Assembly (NCBI RefSeq): GCF_001883705.2
Contig: NZ_MDEQ02000009.1
Location: forward strand, 1 to 64,000
Source of the DNA: Burkholderia catarinensis
Lineage (GTDB): Bacteria > Pseudomonadota > Gammaproteobacteria > Burkholderiales > Burkholderiaceae
Reading direction: 5' to 3'
Length of the DNA stretch: 64,000 nt
The notes below the pieces were generated by a model that was not told the origin of the DNA, made no database searches, and was given only the letters and a program-made list of their open reading frames with translations. Position numbers and translations under genes: made by a program. This document shows positions 9,128-17,700 of this stretch, piece after piece (the first letter of the stretch is position 1; each line of letters opens with the position of its first letter).

Positions 9128-9970
9128 TCAGGCCTTGCGCGCGATGACACCCACCGGCGAAGCGGGCACGCGTTTCGGCGCGGTCTTGTAGTGCGTGCTG
9201 TACAGCGCCGCACCGACGAACACCAGCCCACCGACCAGGTTGCCGACTACCGTCGGGATCTCGTTCCACAGCAAATAGTCGACGATCGTGAAGTGGGCGC
9301 CGAGCATCAGGCCGGACGGGAACAGGAACATGTTCACGACCGAGTGCTCGAAGCCCATATAGAAGAACACGAGGATCGGCATCCACATCGCGATCACCTT
9401 GCCGGGGACGGACGTCGACATCATCGCGGCGACCACGCCGGTCGACACCATCCAGTTGCACATCACGCCGCGCACGAACAGCGTGAGCATGCCGGCGGCG
9501 CCGTGTGCGGCATAACCGAGCGTGCGGGCTTCGCCAATGCCGCCGATTTTCTGACCGATCGCGTTCGGCGCCTCCGAAAAGCCGAATGTGAAAATGATCG
9601 CCATGAACAGTGCGACCGTCAGCGCACCCGCGAAATTGCCGAAGAACACCAATGTCCAGTTGCGGAACACCCCACCCCAGGTCGCGCCGGGCCGGCGATC
9701 GATTACCGCGAGCGGCGCGAGCGTGAAGACGCCGGTGAGTAGGTCGAAGCCGAGCAGGTACAGCATGCAGAATCCGACCGGAAACAGCAGCGAACCGGCC
9801 AGTGCGTTGCCGGTGTTGATCGTGATGCTGACCGCGAAGGCGGCCGCGAGCGCGAGGATCGCGCCCGCCATGTACGCGCGAATCAGCGTATCGCGGGTCG
9901 ACATCGATAGCTTCGATTCACCGGCGTCGACCATCCTGGTGACGAATTCGTTGGGCGTGAGGTAGGCCAT
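9128..9970 (-). CDS. Formate/nitrite channel (FNT family), probably nitrite (NirC-like)
   Basis: Inner-membrane anion channel of 280 residues with six predicted membrane segments and the FNT pore features, including the conserved central His in GFEHSVVNM and the re-entrant loops near GNALAGSLLF and RGVMCNW. I chose the ATG at 9970 (MAYLTPNEF). The open frame continues upstream through the leader hairpins and is not coding there. The gene lies directly downstream of a NasR-like antiterminator gene and is preceded by a hairpin-terminator leader, so nitrite (or nitrate-induced) use is more likely than formate. No nitrite reductase is visible; an IS3 element lies on its downstream side. Confidence 0.85.
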   Translation of the reverse strand: MAYLTPNEFVTRMVDAGESKLSMSTRDTLIRAYMAGAILALAAAFAVSITINTGNALAGSLLFPVGFCMLYLLGFDLLTGVFTLAPLAVIDRRPGATWGGVFRNWTLVFFGNFAGALTVALFMAIIFTFGFSEAPNAIGQKIGGIGEARTLGYAAHGAAGMLTLFVRGVMCNWMVSTGVVAAMMSTSVPGKVIAMWMPILVFFYMGFEHSVVNMFLFPSGLMLGAHFTIVDYLLWNEIPTVVGNLVGGLVFVGAALYSTHYKTAPKRVPASPVGVIARKA

Positions 9971-9997
9971 GGTGTGCGCTCGTAAAGTTGGACGGGC

Positions 9998-10045
9998 AAA
10001 AAAAAACGCGCCAGGCACTCGCTCGACATGCGAGTGCCTGGCGCG
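9998..10045 (-). terminator. Intrinsic terminator (attenuator) in the channel gene leader
   Basis: On the minus strand a perfect 15-bp stem (CGCGCCAGGCACTCG and its complement) encloses a 9-base loop and is followed by nine U residues. It ends about 28 bp before the channel start codon and after the NasR-like gene. It could simply terminate that gene, but its place in the leader suits regulated read-through. Confidence 0.85.
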
Positions 10046-10069
10046 GACGCTGTTATCCACGTGATCGGC

Positions 10070-10117
10070 CGCCATGGTTCGACATGGCGCGACCGTCAGG
10101 CCGCCATTAGCCTGACG
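10070..10117 (-). promoter_or_regulatory. Predicted ANTAR-target RNA hairpins
   Basis: Two hairpins in tandem precede the terminator. The first (10094-10117) has a 9-bp stem (CGTCAGGCU, closed by a U-G pair) with the hexaloop AAUGGC, which matches the ANTAR rule of A at loop position 1 and G at position 4. The second (10070-10089) has a 7-bp stem CGCCAUG with the hexaloop UCGAAC, which does not match that rule. The linked gene upstream encodes an ANTAR protein. Confidence 0.6.
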
Positions 10118-10292
10118 AGAGTGATGTACGCAATTTCCATACCAGTGATGGGGATATCGCGATGCAGGCGGGCTGGACGCGAAATACCAGGTGCGCCGGC
10201 CGCAGCCGATCGCGGCGAAGCGCACTCGTGCGGTGCAATCGGCACTTCCCGCACGCGTCGCGCGCGCTGCCGAGGTGCGTGGCCCGTTCCTG

Positions 10293-11648
10293 TCAGGTCG
10301 CGCCGCCGTTGCCCGGCGCCTCCGGCGCGCTTCGTTGAGAAGGTCGCCGCACGGAAGGCTGCACGTGCTCGTCGACGAATCGCTCGGGGGACGTCAGCGC
10401 ATCTTCCGCGATATCGGCAAGCGCCCGATTGCCGTTCATCGACGCTTTCTGCAGCATCCGATACGCCTCGTCCTCCCGCAGGTTGAAGCGCGTCATCAGC
10501 ATGTTTTTCGCGCGCTGCACCAGCTTGCGTTCGTAGAGGGCGCGACGTGCCGCGTCGAGTTCGACCTCCGCGCCGGCCAGTCGCGCCGATTGCGACTCCA
10601 GCAGGGATTTCAGGCTGGCGAGCGTCCACGGGTCGGAGCCGGAGAGGCGTTCCGGCAGTTCATGCACCGCCGCGCGCACCGACAACGGATCGCCGGCGAA
10701 GAAATGGGCGAGCGCCTGGATATGCGGGGGCGGATTGCTCCGCAACTGCGCCATCAGGCGCTCGGAGTCGCGCAGCGTCCGATGCGCGTCGTCGATTCGT
10801 GCGTCGCACGTTTCCTGCACCTGCAGCGTCAGCGCAATCTGAAGGTGCCAGAGATCATCGATGCGGGCGCTTGCCGCATCAAACCATGCTTCGCTCAGGC
10901 CGGCATCGAGCGCATCGCCGGCGTGCGCCGTGCACAGTACGTGTCGCAGCTTCTCGAGCGTCGCCACGTGCGGCTCCGCCATGCGCGTTTCCCGCCATGC
11001 GTTTTGCGCCGTGCTCGCGAAGTTTGCGAAGACTTCGAGACTGCGCTCCTGCGCTGCGATCAGATACAGCAGGCGCTGCTGCTGGTCCGCCGAAAACGTG
11101 CCCGCCGCGAACATGTGCGCGCCGACGGCGCGCTCCTGTCCCGCTTCCTCCTTGCCCTCGACGACATGGACGAGTGCAATCAGCATGCGCGACACCGACG
11201 GATCCGCCGCGCTGTCGGCGAGCTGGAAAATCAGCTCCACCAGGCCGCCGATCACGGTGCTGAATGCCTGGACGGAATCCGGCGCGGACAGCGCAATGCG
11301 GTCGATCCGATCGCGCAGCCCATCCAGCGATTCCAGGTCGAGCAGCACCCAGGCGATCAGCGACAGCAGGCGCGACGTCGAGCCGCGCGCGGGCGTTAGC
11401 TCCAGATCGAGGCGTTCGCGCAACTGAGCGACGAGCGGCGCGGATTCGTCGCGCGATGCCGCGCGTTCCGCGGCAAAACGCCTGCCGCTCGACGCCAAAT
11501 AGATGCTGGAGGCGCCGCGCTCGCGCTGCAGCGCGTGGGTCAGGCGGCCGAGCAGGTCGACCAGTTCGATCTGCTCGGCCAGGTGGCGCAGGGACGCGAT
11601 TTCTTGCTGCTTGGCGAGCAGCGCGAATTGCAGGGCGGTGGCGGGCAT
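10293..11648 (-). CDS. NasR-like nitrate/nitrite-responsive antiterminator (NIT-ANTAR)
   Basis: Nitrate- or nitrite-sensing RNA-binding antiterminator of 451 residues. The N-terminal two thirds (about 30-300) resemble the NIT sensor domain (ALQRERGASSIYLASSG near the start, a long helical bundle). The C-terminus (about 370-435) is an ANTAR domain: QRAKNMLMTRFNLREDEAYR followed by MLQKASMNGNRALADIAEDA. The frame stays open upstream to 12101, but that part is antisense to transposon debris, so I chose the ATG at 11648 (MPATALQFALLAKQQEI). Its predicted RNA target lies immediately downstream in the channel gene leader. Its own promoter region now contains an IS256 remnant, so its expression may be altered. 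Confidence 0.85.
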   Translation of the reverse strand: MPATALQFALLAKQQEIASLRHLAEQIELVDLLGRLTHALQRERGASSIYLASSGRRFAAERAASRDESAPLVAQLRERLDLELTPARGSTSRLLSLIAWVLLDLESLDGLRDRIDRIALSAPDSVQAFSTVIGGLVELIFQLADSAADPSVSRMLIALVHVVEGKEEAGQERAVGAHMFAAGTFSADQQQRLLYLIAAQERSLEVFANFASTAQNAWRETRMAEPHVATLEKLRHVLCTAHAGDALDAGLSEAWFDAASARIDDLWHLQIALTLQVQETCDARIDDAHRTLRDSERLMAQLRSNPPPHIQALAHFFAGDPLSVRAAVHELPERLSGSDPWTLASLKSLLESQSARLAGAEVELDAARRALYERKLVQRAKNMLMTRFNLREDEAYRMLQKASMNGNRALADIAEDALTSPERFVDEHVQPSVRRPSQRSAPEAPGNGGAT

Positions 11649-11706
11649 GGTAAGCGCTGACGGTCGGCAGGGACTCGGTGCAGTGTAGTGCGGACAATAA
11701 TCGTGT

Positions 11707-11805
11707 TTTTGACGTCTTGTGCATCGAGATTCGTGACGAAGGCGTGGTCCGCAACAAGGCGATCTATCTGGTGCTGGGCGTGTGCCGCGATGGCAGAGCT
11801 GACAA
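11707..11805 (+). pseudogene. IS256-family transposase remnant
   Basis: About 30 codons translate to IRDEGVVRNKAIYLVLGV, nearly identical to an internal segment of the IS256-type transposase at 15.2-16.5 kb but in the opposite orientation. No ends or flanking transposase sequence remain. Confidence 0.75.
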
Positions 11806-11914
11806 ACGCGTGCAGTTCCGCAATGTTCGGATACTGACCCTGCCTTGTTTTCACGTACAGCATGTAATGCAGCGGCGCGTAGGGCTTGATCCGCTTGGGT
11901 TTTCCGGACCAGAT

Positions 11915-12721
11915 CTAGAGCGAGTTTTGCGGCGTTTTGGGTCCAGCCGGCCCCGGCGAAAGCACCAACTGACGGGCGAATTCGGCTGGCGCCAACTCTT
12001 TGAGAGCAGAGTGAGGACGGCTCTCGTTGTAATCCAGGCGCCACGACTCGACGATCGCTTTGGCTTCGCCCAACGTTTCGAACCAATGTAGGTTCAAGCA
12101 CTCGTCGCGGAATGATCCGTTAAACGTCTCGATGTGGCAATTGTCCGTCGGCTTACCGGGCCTGCTGAAGTCGATTTTTGCTCGGTAGTGGTACGCCCAC
12201 ATGTCGAGCAGGCGCCCGGAAAATTCGCTGCCGTTGTTGACAAACAGATGCCGCGGAGCGCCGCGCCGAGCTGCGATTCGATTCAGTGCAGACACCACAT
12301 GTTCGCCTTTCAAGCGTTGGCCGACTTCGATGGCCAACGCTTCCTTCGTGAAGACATCCATGATCGTCAAGGTGCGAAATTTCGAACCGTCAGCCAACTG
12401 GTCGGCCACAAAATCCATACTCCACGCGTCGTTTGGTTTGGCCGGCACGATCTTCGCCACCCGCGTCACCACCATCTTTCGTCGCTTCGGCAACTTCGAG
12501 CGCAGCTGCAACTGCTCTTCACAATACAGCCGGTACGCTTGGTTCTTGCCTACCTGCCAGCCTTCGCGGCGCAGCAGTACATGGACACGTCGATAGCCGT
12601 AGCGCACCCGCGTATAGGCGATCTCGCGCATACATGAGCGCAGTTCCGGACGGGGATCCTTGACGCTTCGGTAGTACTGAACACTGCATGGTTGCTTCAC
12701 GAGCCGACAGGCCCGCCTCAT
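11915..12721 (-). pseudogene. IS3-family (IS407-like) OrfB remnant with altered DDE motif
   Basis: About 268 residues match an IS3/IS407-group OrfB from RRACRLVKQPCSVQYYRS to its C-terminus ALKELAPAEFARQL. The N-terminal start and the orfA gene are missing. The second catalytic position, normally Asp in a DNGSEF motif, reads VNNGSEFSG, so Asp has become Asn. The first Asp (WSMDFVADQ) and the Glu (CHIETFNGSF) remain. The upstream edge is joined directly to a LuxR-type regulator fragment. Confidence 0.8.
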
Positions 12722-12790
12722 CGTCAATGGTGAAAACCTTCGTGGGCGGCGCTCGGGTGCGCCAGCAGGGGCAAGCGCCTGCCGCCGGCT

Positions 12791-13060
12791 GTAAGATGCC
12801 GTCCTGGTCGTCGAACAGCCTGTGCTGCATCGCATAGTGCACGAGCGCCGCATCGTGCCGCATCTGCATCTTGTCGAGGATTCGTGCCTTGTAGGTGCTC
12901 ACGGTCTTCGTGCTGACGCATATGGCCTGAGCGATCTCGGTAATCGTCTCGCCGGCCGCGATCCGCCGGAACGCGTCGAACTTGCGGCCGGACAGCCTTT
13001 CGCCGTCGGCGCCGAACCTGCAGCAGGTTCTGAGCGATCGCGAGATTCGGGGCATGCTGT
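12791..13060 (-). pseudogene. LuxR/NarL-type response regulator remnant
   Basis: The open frame carries a clean LuxR-type helix-turn-helix (LSGRKFDAFRRIAAGETITE, then IAQAICVSTKTVSTYKARIL). The end of the receiver domain (about NLAIAQNLLQV) survives only in a different frame just upstream, which shows a frameshift. The C-terminal side runs into the IS3/IS407 remnant. It is probably a broken NarL-family regulator gene. Confidence 0.7.
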
Positions 13061-13520
13061 TGGCCGAGATCGCAGGTCGCCGATTGTCTACCGTAACTCA
13101 GATTCGACCTGACCACCGAGATGAAGGTGCATCTGCACGAGTGTGAGAATACATCCACCCGCCCCTGTTTCTTTCGATTATCGGAATGTCTGCCAGAAAG
13201 GTGAAGGAGGGGGAGTTGAGCAACTCGTACCTCGATTTCGGCGCTTCTCGTGTTAGCTCATCTTACTGACGTATCGACGAGCATCCGACTAGGTAGGGCT
13301 GTTGGGGCCGGACTGGCAATTGTTTCGGAACGCGGCTCATGGGAGCGTTCACTAAGTGGGTTGGAGCGAGTTCTTGATTCGAGCGGCAGCAGCTATTTTG
13401 CACTGACAGCGACGGATTCGCTTGTTGTGAATTCTTCATCTGTGAGCCGGCGAAGTCGAATGCCTGAGATCATTGGGTGGTCGGCGTGACAAAGATTAGC
13501 TTGTCACGTCAAGCAGTACT
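13061..13520. other. Non-coding stretch
   Basis: About 460 bp between the regulator remnant and the XRE gene. A 79-codon open frame at 13250-13489 has no ribosome site and no recognisable motif. I see no repeats or terminators here. Confidence 0.4.
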
Positions 13521-13766
13521 TCAAAGACCAGAGGTTTTCAGGAGCGTAGACGGCGAAATGTTCAGCGCGTCTGCGATTCGGATGAGATTCAGGATAGTCA
13601 AATTTCGCTCGCCTCTTTCGATGCGGCCCATATGACTTCGGTCAATGCCGGTTATAAGGGCAAGCGCTTCCTGCGAGACGCCAAACTCCAGCCGACGAGC
13701 GCGAACCGTCGCGCCAATCGCGGCCAGATGTCTTGCCCCGTCCAGTTTGCCAGATACCCTTTGCAT
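13521..13766 (-). CDS. XRE-family helix-turn-helix regulator
   Basis: Small DNA-binding protein of about 81 residues consisting almost wholly of a Cro/C1-type helix-turn-helix (GATVRARRLEFGVSQEALAL, ITGIDRSHMGRIERGERNLT, LIRIADALNISPSTLL). The ATG at 13766 is used. A GTG at 13802 in the same frame would add 12 residues, and neither start has a convincing ribosome site. It is divergent from the hypothetical gene at 13857 and may regulate it. Small regulators of this type are frequent on mobile or defence-related DNA. Confidence 0.75.
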   Translation of the reverse strand: MQRVSGKLDGARHLAAIGATVRARRLEFGVSQEALALITGIDRSHMGRIERGERNLTILNLIRIADALNISPSTLLKTSGL

Positions 13767-13856
13767 CGGATGATGGTCGCGGTATGATGCTCCTTTGGCC
13801 ACGGCATTTACGACCCATTTTCGGGGTTGCTGCCAGTTTCTCTAGCTGCAAGGCAT

Positions 13857-14327
13857 ATGTTTTTGATTCAGGATGGGAACCGTCTACCGCTTCATTCGGC
13901 GATGGCCGGTGCAGCTGTATGGGCGGTGATGGAACAGTGGACGCCTGGAGACTTGCTGGTTCTACGGGTGTCAGAAAAGCGAGCGCGTGGGATTCCCTGT
14001 GTGATCTGGACGGATCTCACGTCGGGTGCGGCATCGCTGAGGCAATTTCTCGGCGGTAGTAACGTGCTGCGTGGGGCTGCAGTGGTGAGTACGCGTCGTG
14101 CACGTCAGGTAGATGACTGGTATCTGGATCCACTGAGCGAGATCCGGGTTGGGGCGACCGAACTCAGCGAGGACGATCGCACGCTGCTGACGGTGACGCA
14201 GTTCACAACGGTGACGGGGCGAAAGTTTTCCGTACCGAGTGGTTTCGCGACGCGCCATGCTCGCGGAAGGCGGGTCTGGCAAGCGCGTCGGTCGCGCTCG
14301 GAGTCGGGGTCGGGGCCGCAGCAATGA
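13857..14327 (+). CDS. Hypothetical protein
   Basis: 156 residues, not recognised. The first 120 residues look like a compact globular alpha/beta protein. The last 25 are rich in Arg and Ser and low in complexity. There are no membrane segments or metal motifs. An in-frame ATG at 13827 is possible, but MFLIQDGNRLPL at 13857 is the more natural start. It is divergent from an XRE regulator and 107 bp upstream of a DEDDh nuclease gene on the same strand, so the two could form a small operon. Confidence 0.55.
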   Translation: MFLIQDGNRLPLHSAMAGAAVWAVMEQWTPGDLLVLRVSEKRARGIPCVIWTDLTSGAASLRQFLGGSNVLRGAAVVSTRRARQVDDWYLDPLSEIRVGATELSEDDRTLLTVTQFTTVTGRKFSVPSGFATRHARGRRVWQARRSRSESGSGPQQ

Positions 14328-14433
14328 CCGAGAGGGATTGCGTTGTCAGATCGACAGCATGGTCCGGGCTCTTGTAGTGAGGTTTGGGGGGAGTTCAGGT
14401 GTTCCGTGCTGAATGCGCGTGGAATAGGCGGCT

Positions 14434-14952
14434 ATGACGGAGGCGAGATTTCAAGACGGGCTGAACTGGTCGGTACCTTCCAAGGGCCGTAGCAGTTGGG
14501 GAAACCGATTCTTCATCGACACCGAGTTCACGGATTTTGAGGCGCCCCAACTCATTAGCCTCGCAATCGTCGGGGAGAACGGATCGGAGTTCTACGGCGA
14601 ATGCACTGACTTCGACGCGGCGCGATGTAGCGATTTTGTTCGGGCCTTGGTGCTGCCGCAACTCGGTCGATTTAGAGAGCAAGCAATGCCGTTTGATCAA
14701 CTACGAGGGGCGTTGCGAGCTTGGATTACGGGCATTCCGGCGCAATCCAAGCCGGTGCTCTGCTACGACCACGAGACGGACTCGAATTTGTTGCGGCTCC
14801 TGCTTGACGAACCGCTGCCTGATGGCTGGGCGCTTGAGGATATCCGCGGTCTGCTCGATTCTCGGCGCCGCGCTGCATACTTCGCGCGGCATAGCGGTGA
14901 GCATCACGCGTTGCATGACGCTCGGGCAAATGCATACGCTTGTATTCCCTGA
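14434..14952 (+). CDS. DEDDh-type 3'-5' exonuclease-like protein
   Basis: 172 residues with the RNase H-like exonuclease signature: FIDTEFTDF (motif I, Asp and Glu), CYDHETDSNLL (motif II Asp) and HHALHDARANA (motif III, His-x4-Asp). The four acidic residues and the His of a DEDDh nuclease are therefore all present. It is shorter than DNA polymerase epsilon-type proofreaders and resembles stand-alone nucleases of mobile regions. It may degrade RNA or single-stranded DNA. A broken helicase gene lies downstream on the other strand. Confidence 0.7.
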   Translation: MTEARFQDGLNWSVPSKGRSSWGNRFFIDTEFTDFEAPQLISLAIVGENGSEFYGECTDFDAARCSDFVRALVLPQLGRFREQAMPFDQLRGALRAWITGIPAQSKPVLCYDHETDSNLLRLLLDEPLPDGWALEDIRGLLDSRRRAAYFARHSGEHHALHDARANAYACIP

Positions 14953-15181
14953 GCGTGACCCGGTCGAGGCCGAGGCACGATCTCCTTGCGCTAAGTCGAT
15001 GAGTTGAAGTTTTTTTGCTCGCGTCTATCTCGCTGACAAGTATCTTCCTGATCCAATGATGGTGAGAGACTTTGCTCCACGAGTCATTGAGACATAAAGA
15101 TCCTTGGCATCGAGGGCGTCGGCGTCGAGGATAACCGCGTGGTCGTATCCAACCCCTTGACCAGCAGCGTAGTTCCGATGA

Positions 15182-15189
15182 GCTTTCGA
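15182..15189. repeat. Target-site duplication, left copy (GCTTTCGA)
   Basis: The 8-mer GCTTTCGA is repeated exactly at 16544-16551 and directly abuts both ends of the IS256-type element. Eight bases is the usual duplication length for this family. Confidence 0.85.
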
Positions 15190-16543
15190 GGAGGTATCCG
15201 GAATTTCGTGTGTGAGGCGGATTGAGATTCAGACTCCAATGTTGAATCGTTCCGGGTAGAGCAGCGCGAACTGGGTCATGGCGCTCTTCCAATCGTGCCG
15301 GGAACCGGTCCACTTGGCTACGACGTTGCGCAGCGCCAGCCAGATCAGTTTGAGCGCGGCCTCGTCCGACGGGAAGTGGCCGCGCGCCTTGATGATCTTT
15401 CGAAGCTGCATGTGCAGCGACTCGATGGCGTTGGTCGTATATACAATTTTCCGGATGTCAGGCGCGAAGGCGTAGAACGGAATCACCTGATCCCAGGCTC
15501 GTCGCCAGAGGGCGGCAATCGGTGGATATTTCGTACCCCACGGGCTCGTATCGAACGCATCCAGCGCCACGGCGGCCGCTTCGGCCGACGGGGCCCGATA
15601 GACCTCCTTGAGCGCCGCCGCGACCGATTTCCGGTCTTTCCAGCTGGCGAAGTCCAGCGAGTTCCGGATCAGATGCACGATGCAGGTCTGGACCGTCGTT
15701 TCCGGGAACACCGTGTTGATCGCTTCCGGGAAGCCCTTTAGGCCGTCAACCACGGCAATCAGGATGTCCTGCACGCCACGCAGCTTCAGGTCGTTCACCA
15801 CCCGCAGCCAGAACTGGCCCCCTCGGTCTGCTCGATCCAGAGGCCCAGCACGTCACGTGTGCCGTCGCGGCGAACGCCCAGCGCCAGGTAGATCGCCTTG
15901 TTGCGGACCACGCCTTCGTCGCGGATCTTGACGCGCAAGGCGTCGAAGAACACCACCGGGTACATCGGCTCGAGCGGCCGCTGTTGCCACTCGCGCACTT
16001 CGTCGATCACCGCGTCAGTGACGGTACTGATGAAGTCCGGCGACACCTCGATGCCGTACATCTCCAGCAGGAAACCCTGAATCTCCCGCACGCTCATGCC
16101 GCGTGCGTACATCGCGATGATCTTGTCGTCGAAGCCGGTGAAGCGTCGCTCGCCCTTGGCAATCAGCACCGGATCGAAGGTGCCTTCGCGGTCGCGCGGA
16201 ATCTCGACGTCGAGCAGGTCATCGTCGGTCGTGATGCGCTTGCGGCTGGTGCCGTTGCGGTGGTTCGAGCTACTCGCCGGCTTGGCTTCACCCTTCTCGT
16301 AACCGAGATGATGGGTCAGTTCGCCGCCCAGCGCACGCTCGAAGATCGCCTTCTTGAGCGCGGCCAGTTGCTCGTTGATCGTTGCCCGATCCAGCGTCCC
16401 GGGCACCAGTTGCTTGATCAGTTCCGGGTCCAGGTTCAAGCCCTTGCCCGGTTCAATCGTCACTTCTTCCTTGCGTTTGCGTGGCATAAAGTGGCTCCTT
16501 GGCCATCAGTTTATGCCTCACACACAAAGGTTCGGATAGGCTC
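15190..16543 (-). mobile_element. IS256-family insertion sequence
   Basis: The 1354-bp element has terminal inverted repeats of about 29 bp: GGAGGTATCCGGAATTTCG at the left and GAGCCTATCCGAACCTTTG read inward from the right, both followed by TGTGTGAGGC. It is flanked by a perfect 8-bp duplication, so it is a clean insertion into the helicase gene. Its transposase reading frame is broken. Confidence 0.9.
15229..16487 (-). pseudogene. IS256-family transposase with a one-base deletion
   Basis: Mutator-type transposase in two frames. The first (15795-16487, 230 residues) ends IEQTEGASSGCGW. The second (to 15229) resumes VVNDLKLRGVQDILIAVVDG. Restoring one A after GGGGCC near 15818 gives IEQTEGAKFWLRVVNDLKLR and a continuous protein of about 418 residues. 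The DDE-type core is otherwise intact (VVFFDALRVKIRDEG, AVVDGLKGFPEAI, YTTNAIESLHMQL). The deletion is either a real inactivating event or a sequencing error. Confidence 0.85.
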
Positions 16544-16551
16544 GCTTTCGA
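16544..16551. repeat. Target-site duplication, right copy (GCTTTCGA)
   Basis: Matches 15182-15189 exactly at the right edge of the IS256-type element. Confidence 0.85.
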
Positions 16552-16783
16552 TGGTTAATAGGCCGCCCTGAGTGCCTCATCTTGCGCTGGTACAGGTTTG
16601 CAGCCTCTGAGAGAGTTGACCCTTCTCCGTCGATGTGCATCTTCAGCACGTTGAGGAAGCGGTACAGCAGGTCACGACAATATGTCGACGTCTCCGGATT
16701 GGCCGTTAACGCCAGGAAGAATGACTTGAGATGGCTGCTCGTTGGCGTGTTCAGGTATCCGCACGAAATGTGCAGTTTCCTTA

Positions 16784-17697
16784 GAGACGGTTTCATAAAG
16801 GCTGCTCGGTCCGCCGGAGAGTATTCCAGCAGATCAGGCAGCAACCGAGTTTGAGGAACGCGCCGTGAATGTCAGCACGGCGCTCGAAACGAATACGGAG
16901 GCGACGGAAGTGATGCAGCCAGGCATGCGTGCGTTCAACGACCCAGCGATATTTGCCAAGGCCGCTGCCGTGTTCGGTACGACGCTTGGCGATCACCGGC
17001 TCGATACCGCGATTGCGCAACGCTCGTCGATGTCGCTCGGAGTCGTAACCGCGATCGGCGTAGACCACGCGAGGCCGTTGAATCGGGTGGCCGCGCAGGC
17101 CACGAATTGGCGGAATCGCATCGATCAGCGGCAGCAATTGCGTGACGTCGTTGACGTTCGCGCCGGTCAGGATCGCGGCAAGCGGGGTGCCGTTGGCGTC
17201 GGTGACGATGTGGTGCTTGGAACCAGGTCGCGCGCGATCGGTAGGGTTTGGCCCAGTTTTTGGCCCGCCCCAACTGCGCGAATCGATGATGAATCGACAG
17301 CAGCTCGCGAGAAGTCGATCTGGTCTGCTGCTCGCAGCTTCGCGAGCAGCAGTTCGTGCAAGCGGTCCCACACGCCGGCGGCCTGCCAGTCGCGTAGTCG
17401 TCGCCAACACGTTACGCCCGAGCCGCAGCCCATCTCGGCAGGCAGGTCGCGCCAGCGCAGTCCGGTCTTGAGAACGAACAAGATACCGGTCAGCGTGGCG
17501 CGATTCGAAACAGGCAAGCGGCCCGGGTTCTTCTCGCGCCGCGGCTTGGGTGGCGGCAGTAGCGGCTCGATCAGTGCCCACAATTCGTCGTCGATGATCG
17601 GCTTGCCCATCTCCTCGGTCTCGCTTGTTCCGATGCATGAGGTTAACAGCTCGCCGCGAAAGTTAACAGCCCCTCGGGGCCTTTTTGAAACCGTCTC
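16784..17697 (-). mobile_element. IS5-family (IS427-group-like) insertion sequence
   Basis: The 914-bp element has ends GAGACGGTTTCATAAAGGC (left) and GAGACGGTTTCAAAAAGGC (read inward from the right). It is flanked on both sides by TTA, the short A/T-rich duplication expected for this group. It lies just upstream of the helicase fragment and probably removed or split its 5' part. Confidence 0.85.
16793..17610 (-). CDS. IS5-family transposase, read through a -1 frameshift
   Basis: Two overlapping frames. The first starts at 17610 (MGKPIIDDELWALIEPLLPP) and carries the N-terminal half through DFSRAAVDSSSIRAVGAGQK. The second continues TGPNPTDRARPGSKHHIVTD to the stop at 16793, including YADRGYDSERHR and a C-terminal Glu-containing helix (YRWVVERTHAWL). 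The switch falls at a run of five A on the coding strand (17257-17261, CCAAAAAC) and is a -1 slip. Programmed frameshifting at such a site is known in this group, so the transposase may be functional. Confidence 0.8.
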
Positions 17698-17700
17698 TTA

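Larger units (their letters stand above)
15025..16780 (-). pseudogene. UvrD/Rep-like helicase C-terminal region, split by an IS256-type element
   Basis: Joining 16544-16780 to 15025-15189 and removing the IS with one copy of its duplication gives a C-terminal superfamily 1 helicase segment: IGTTLLVKGL, then YDHAVILDADALDAKDLYVS, then MTRGAKSLTIIGSGRYLSAR before a TAG stop. This matches the motif V/VI region of UvrD-like helicases. One base is also missing at the join of KGL and YDH, so the gene was frameshifted as well. The N-terminal ATPase half is not seen; the upstream side is cut by a second IS at 16781. A helicase of this kind could have belonged to a defence system, but its partner genes are gone. 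Confidence 0.65.

Noticed and set aside
11649-12101. N-terminal extension of the NasR-like frame by about 150 residues
   Set aside because: The extension runs antisense through the IS256 and IS3 remnants and encodes no NIT-domain sequence. The ATG at 11648 begins the family's natural start.
13250-13489. 79-codon plus-strand open frame
   Set aside because: Starts without a ribosome site, shows no motif, and lies in decayed DNA.
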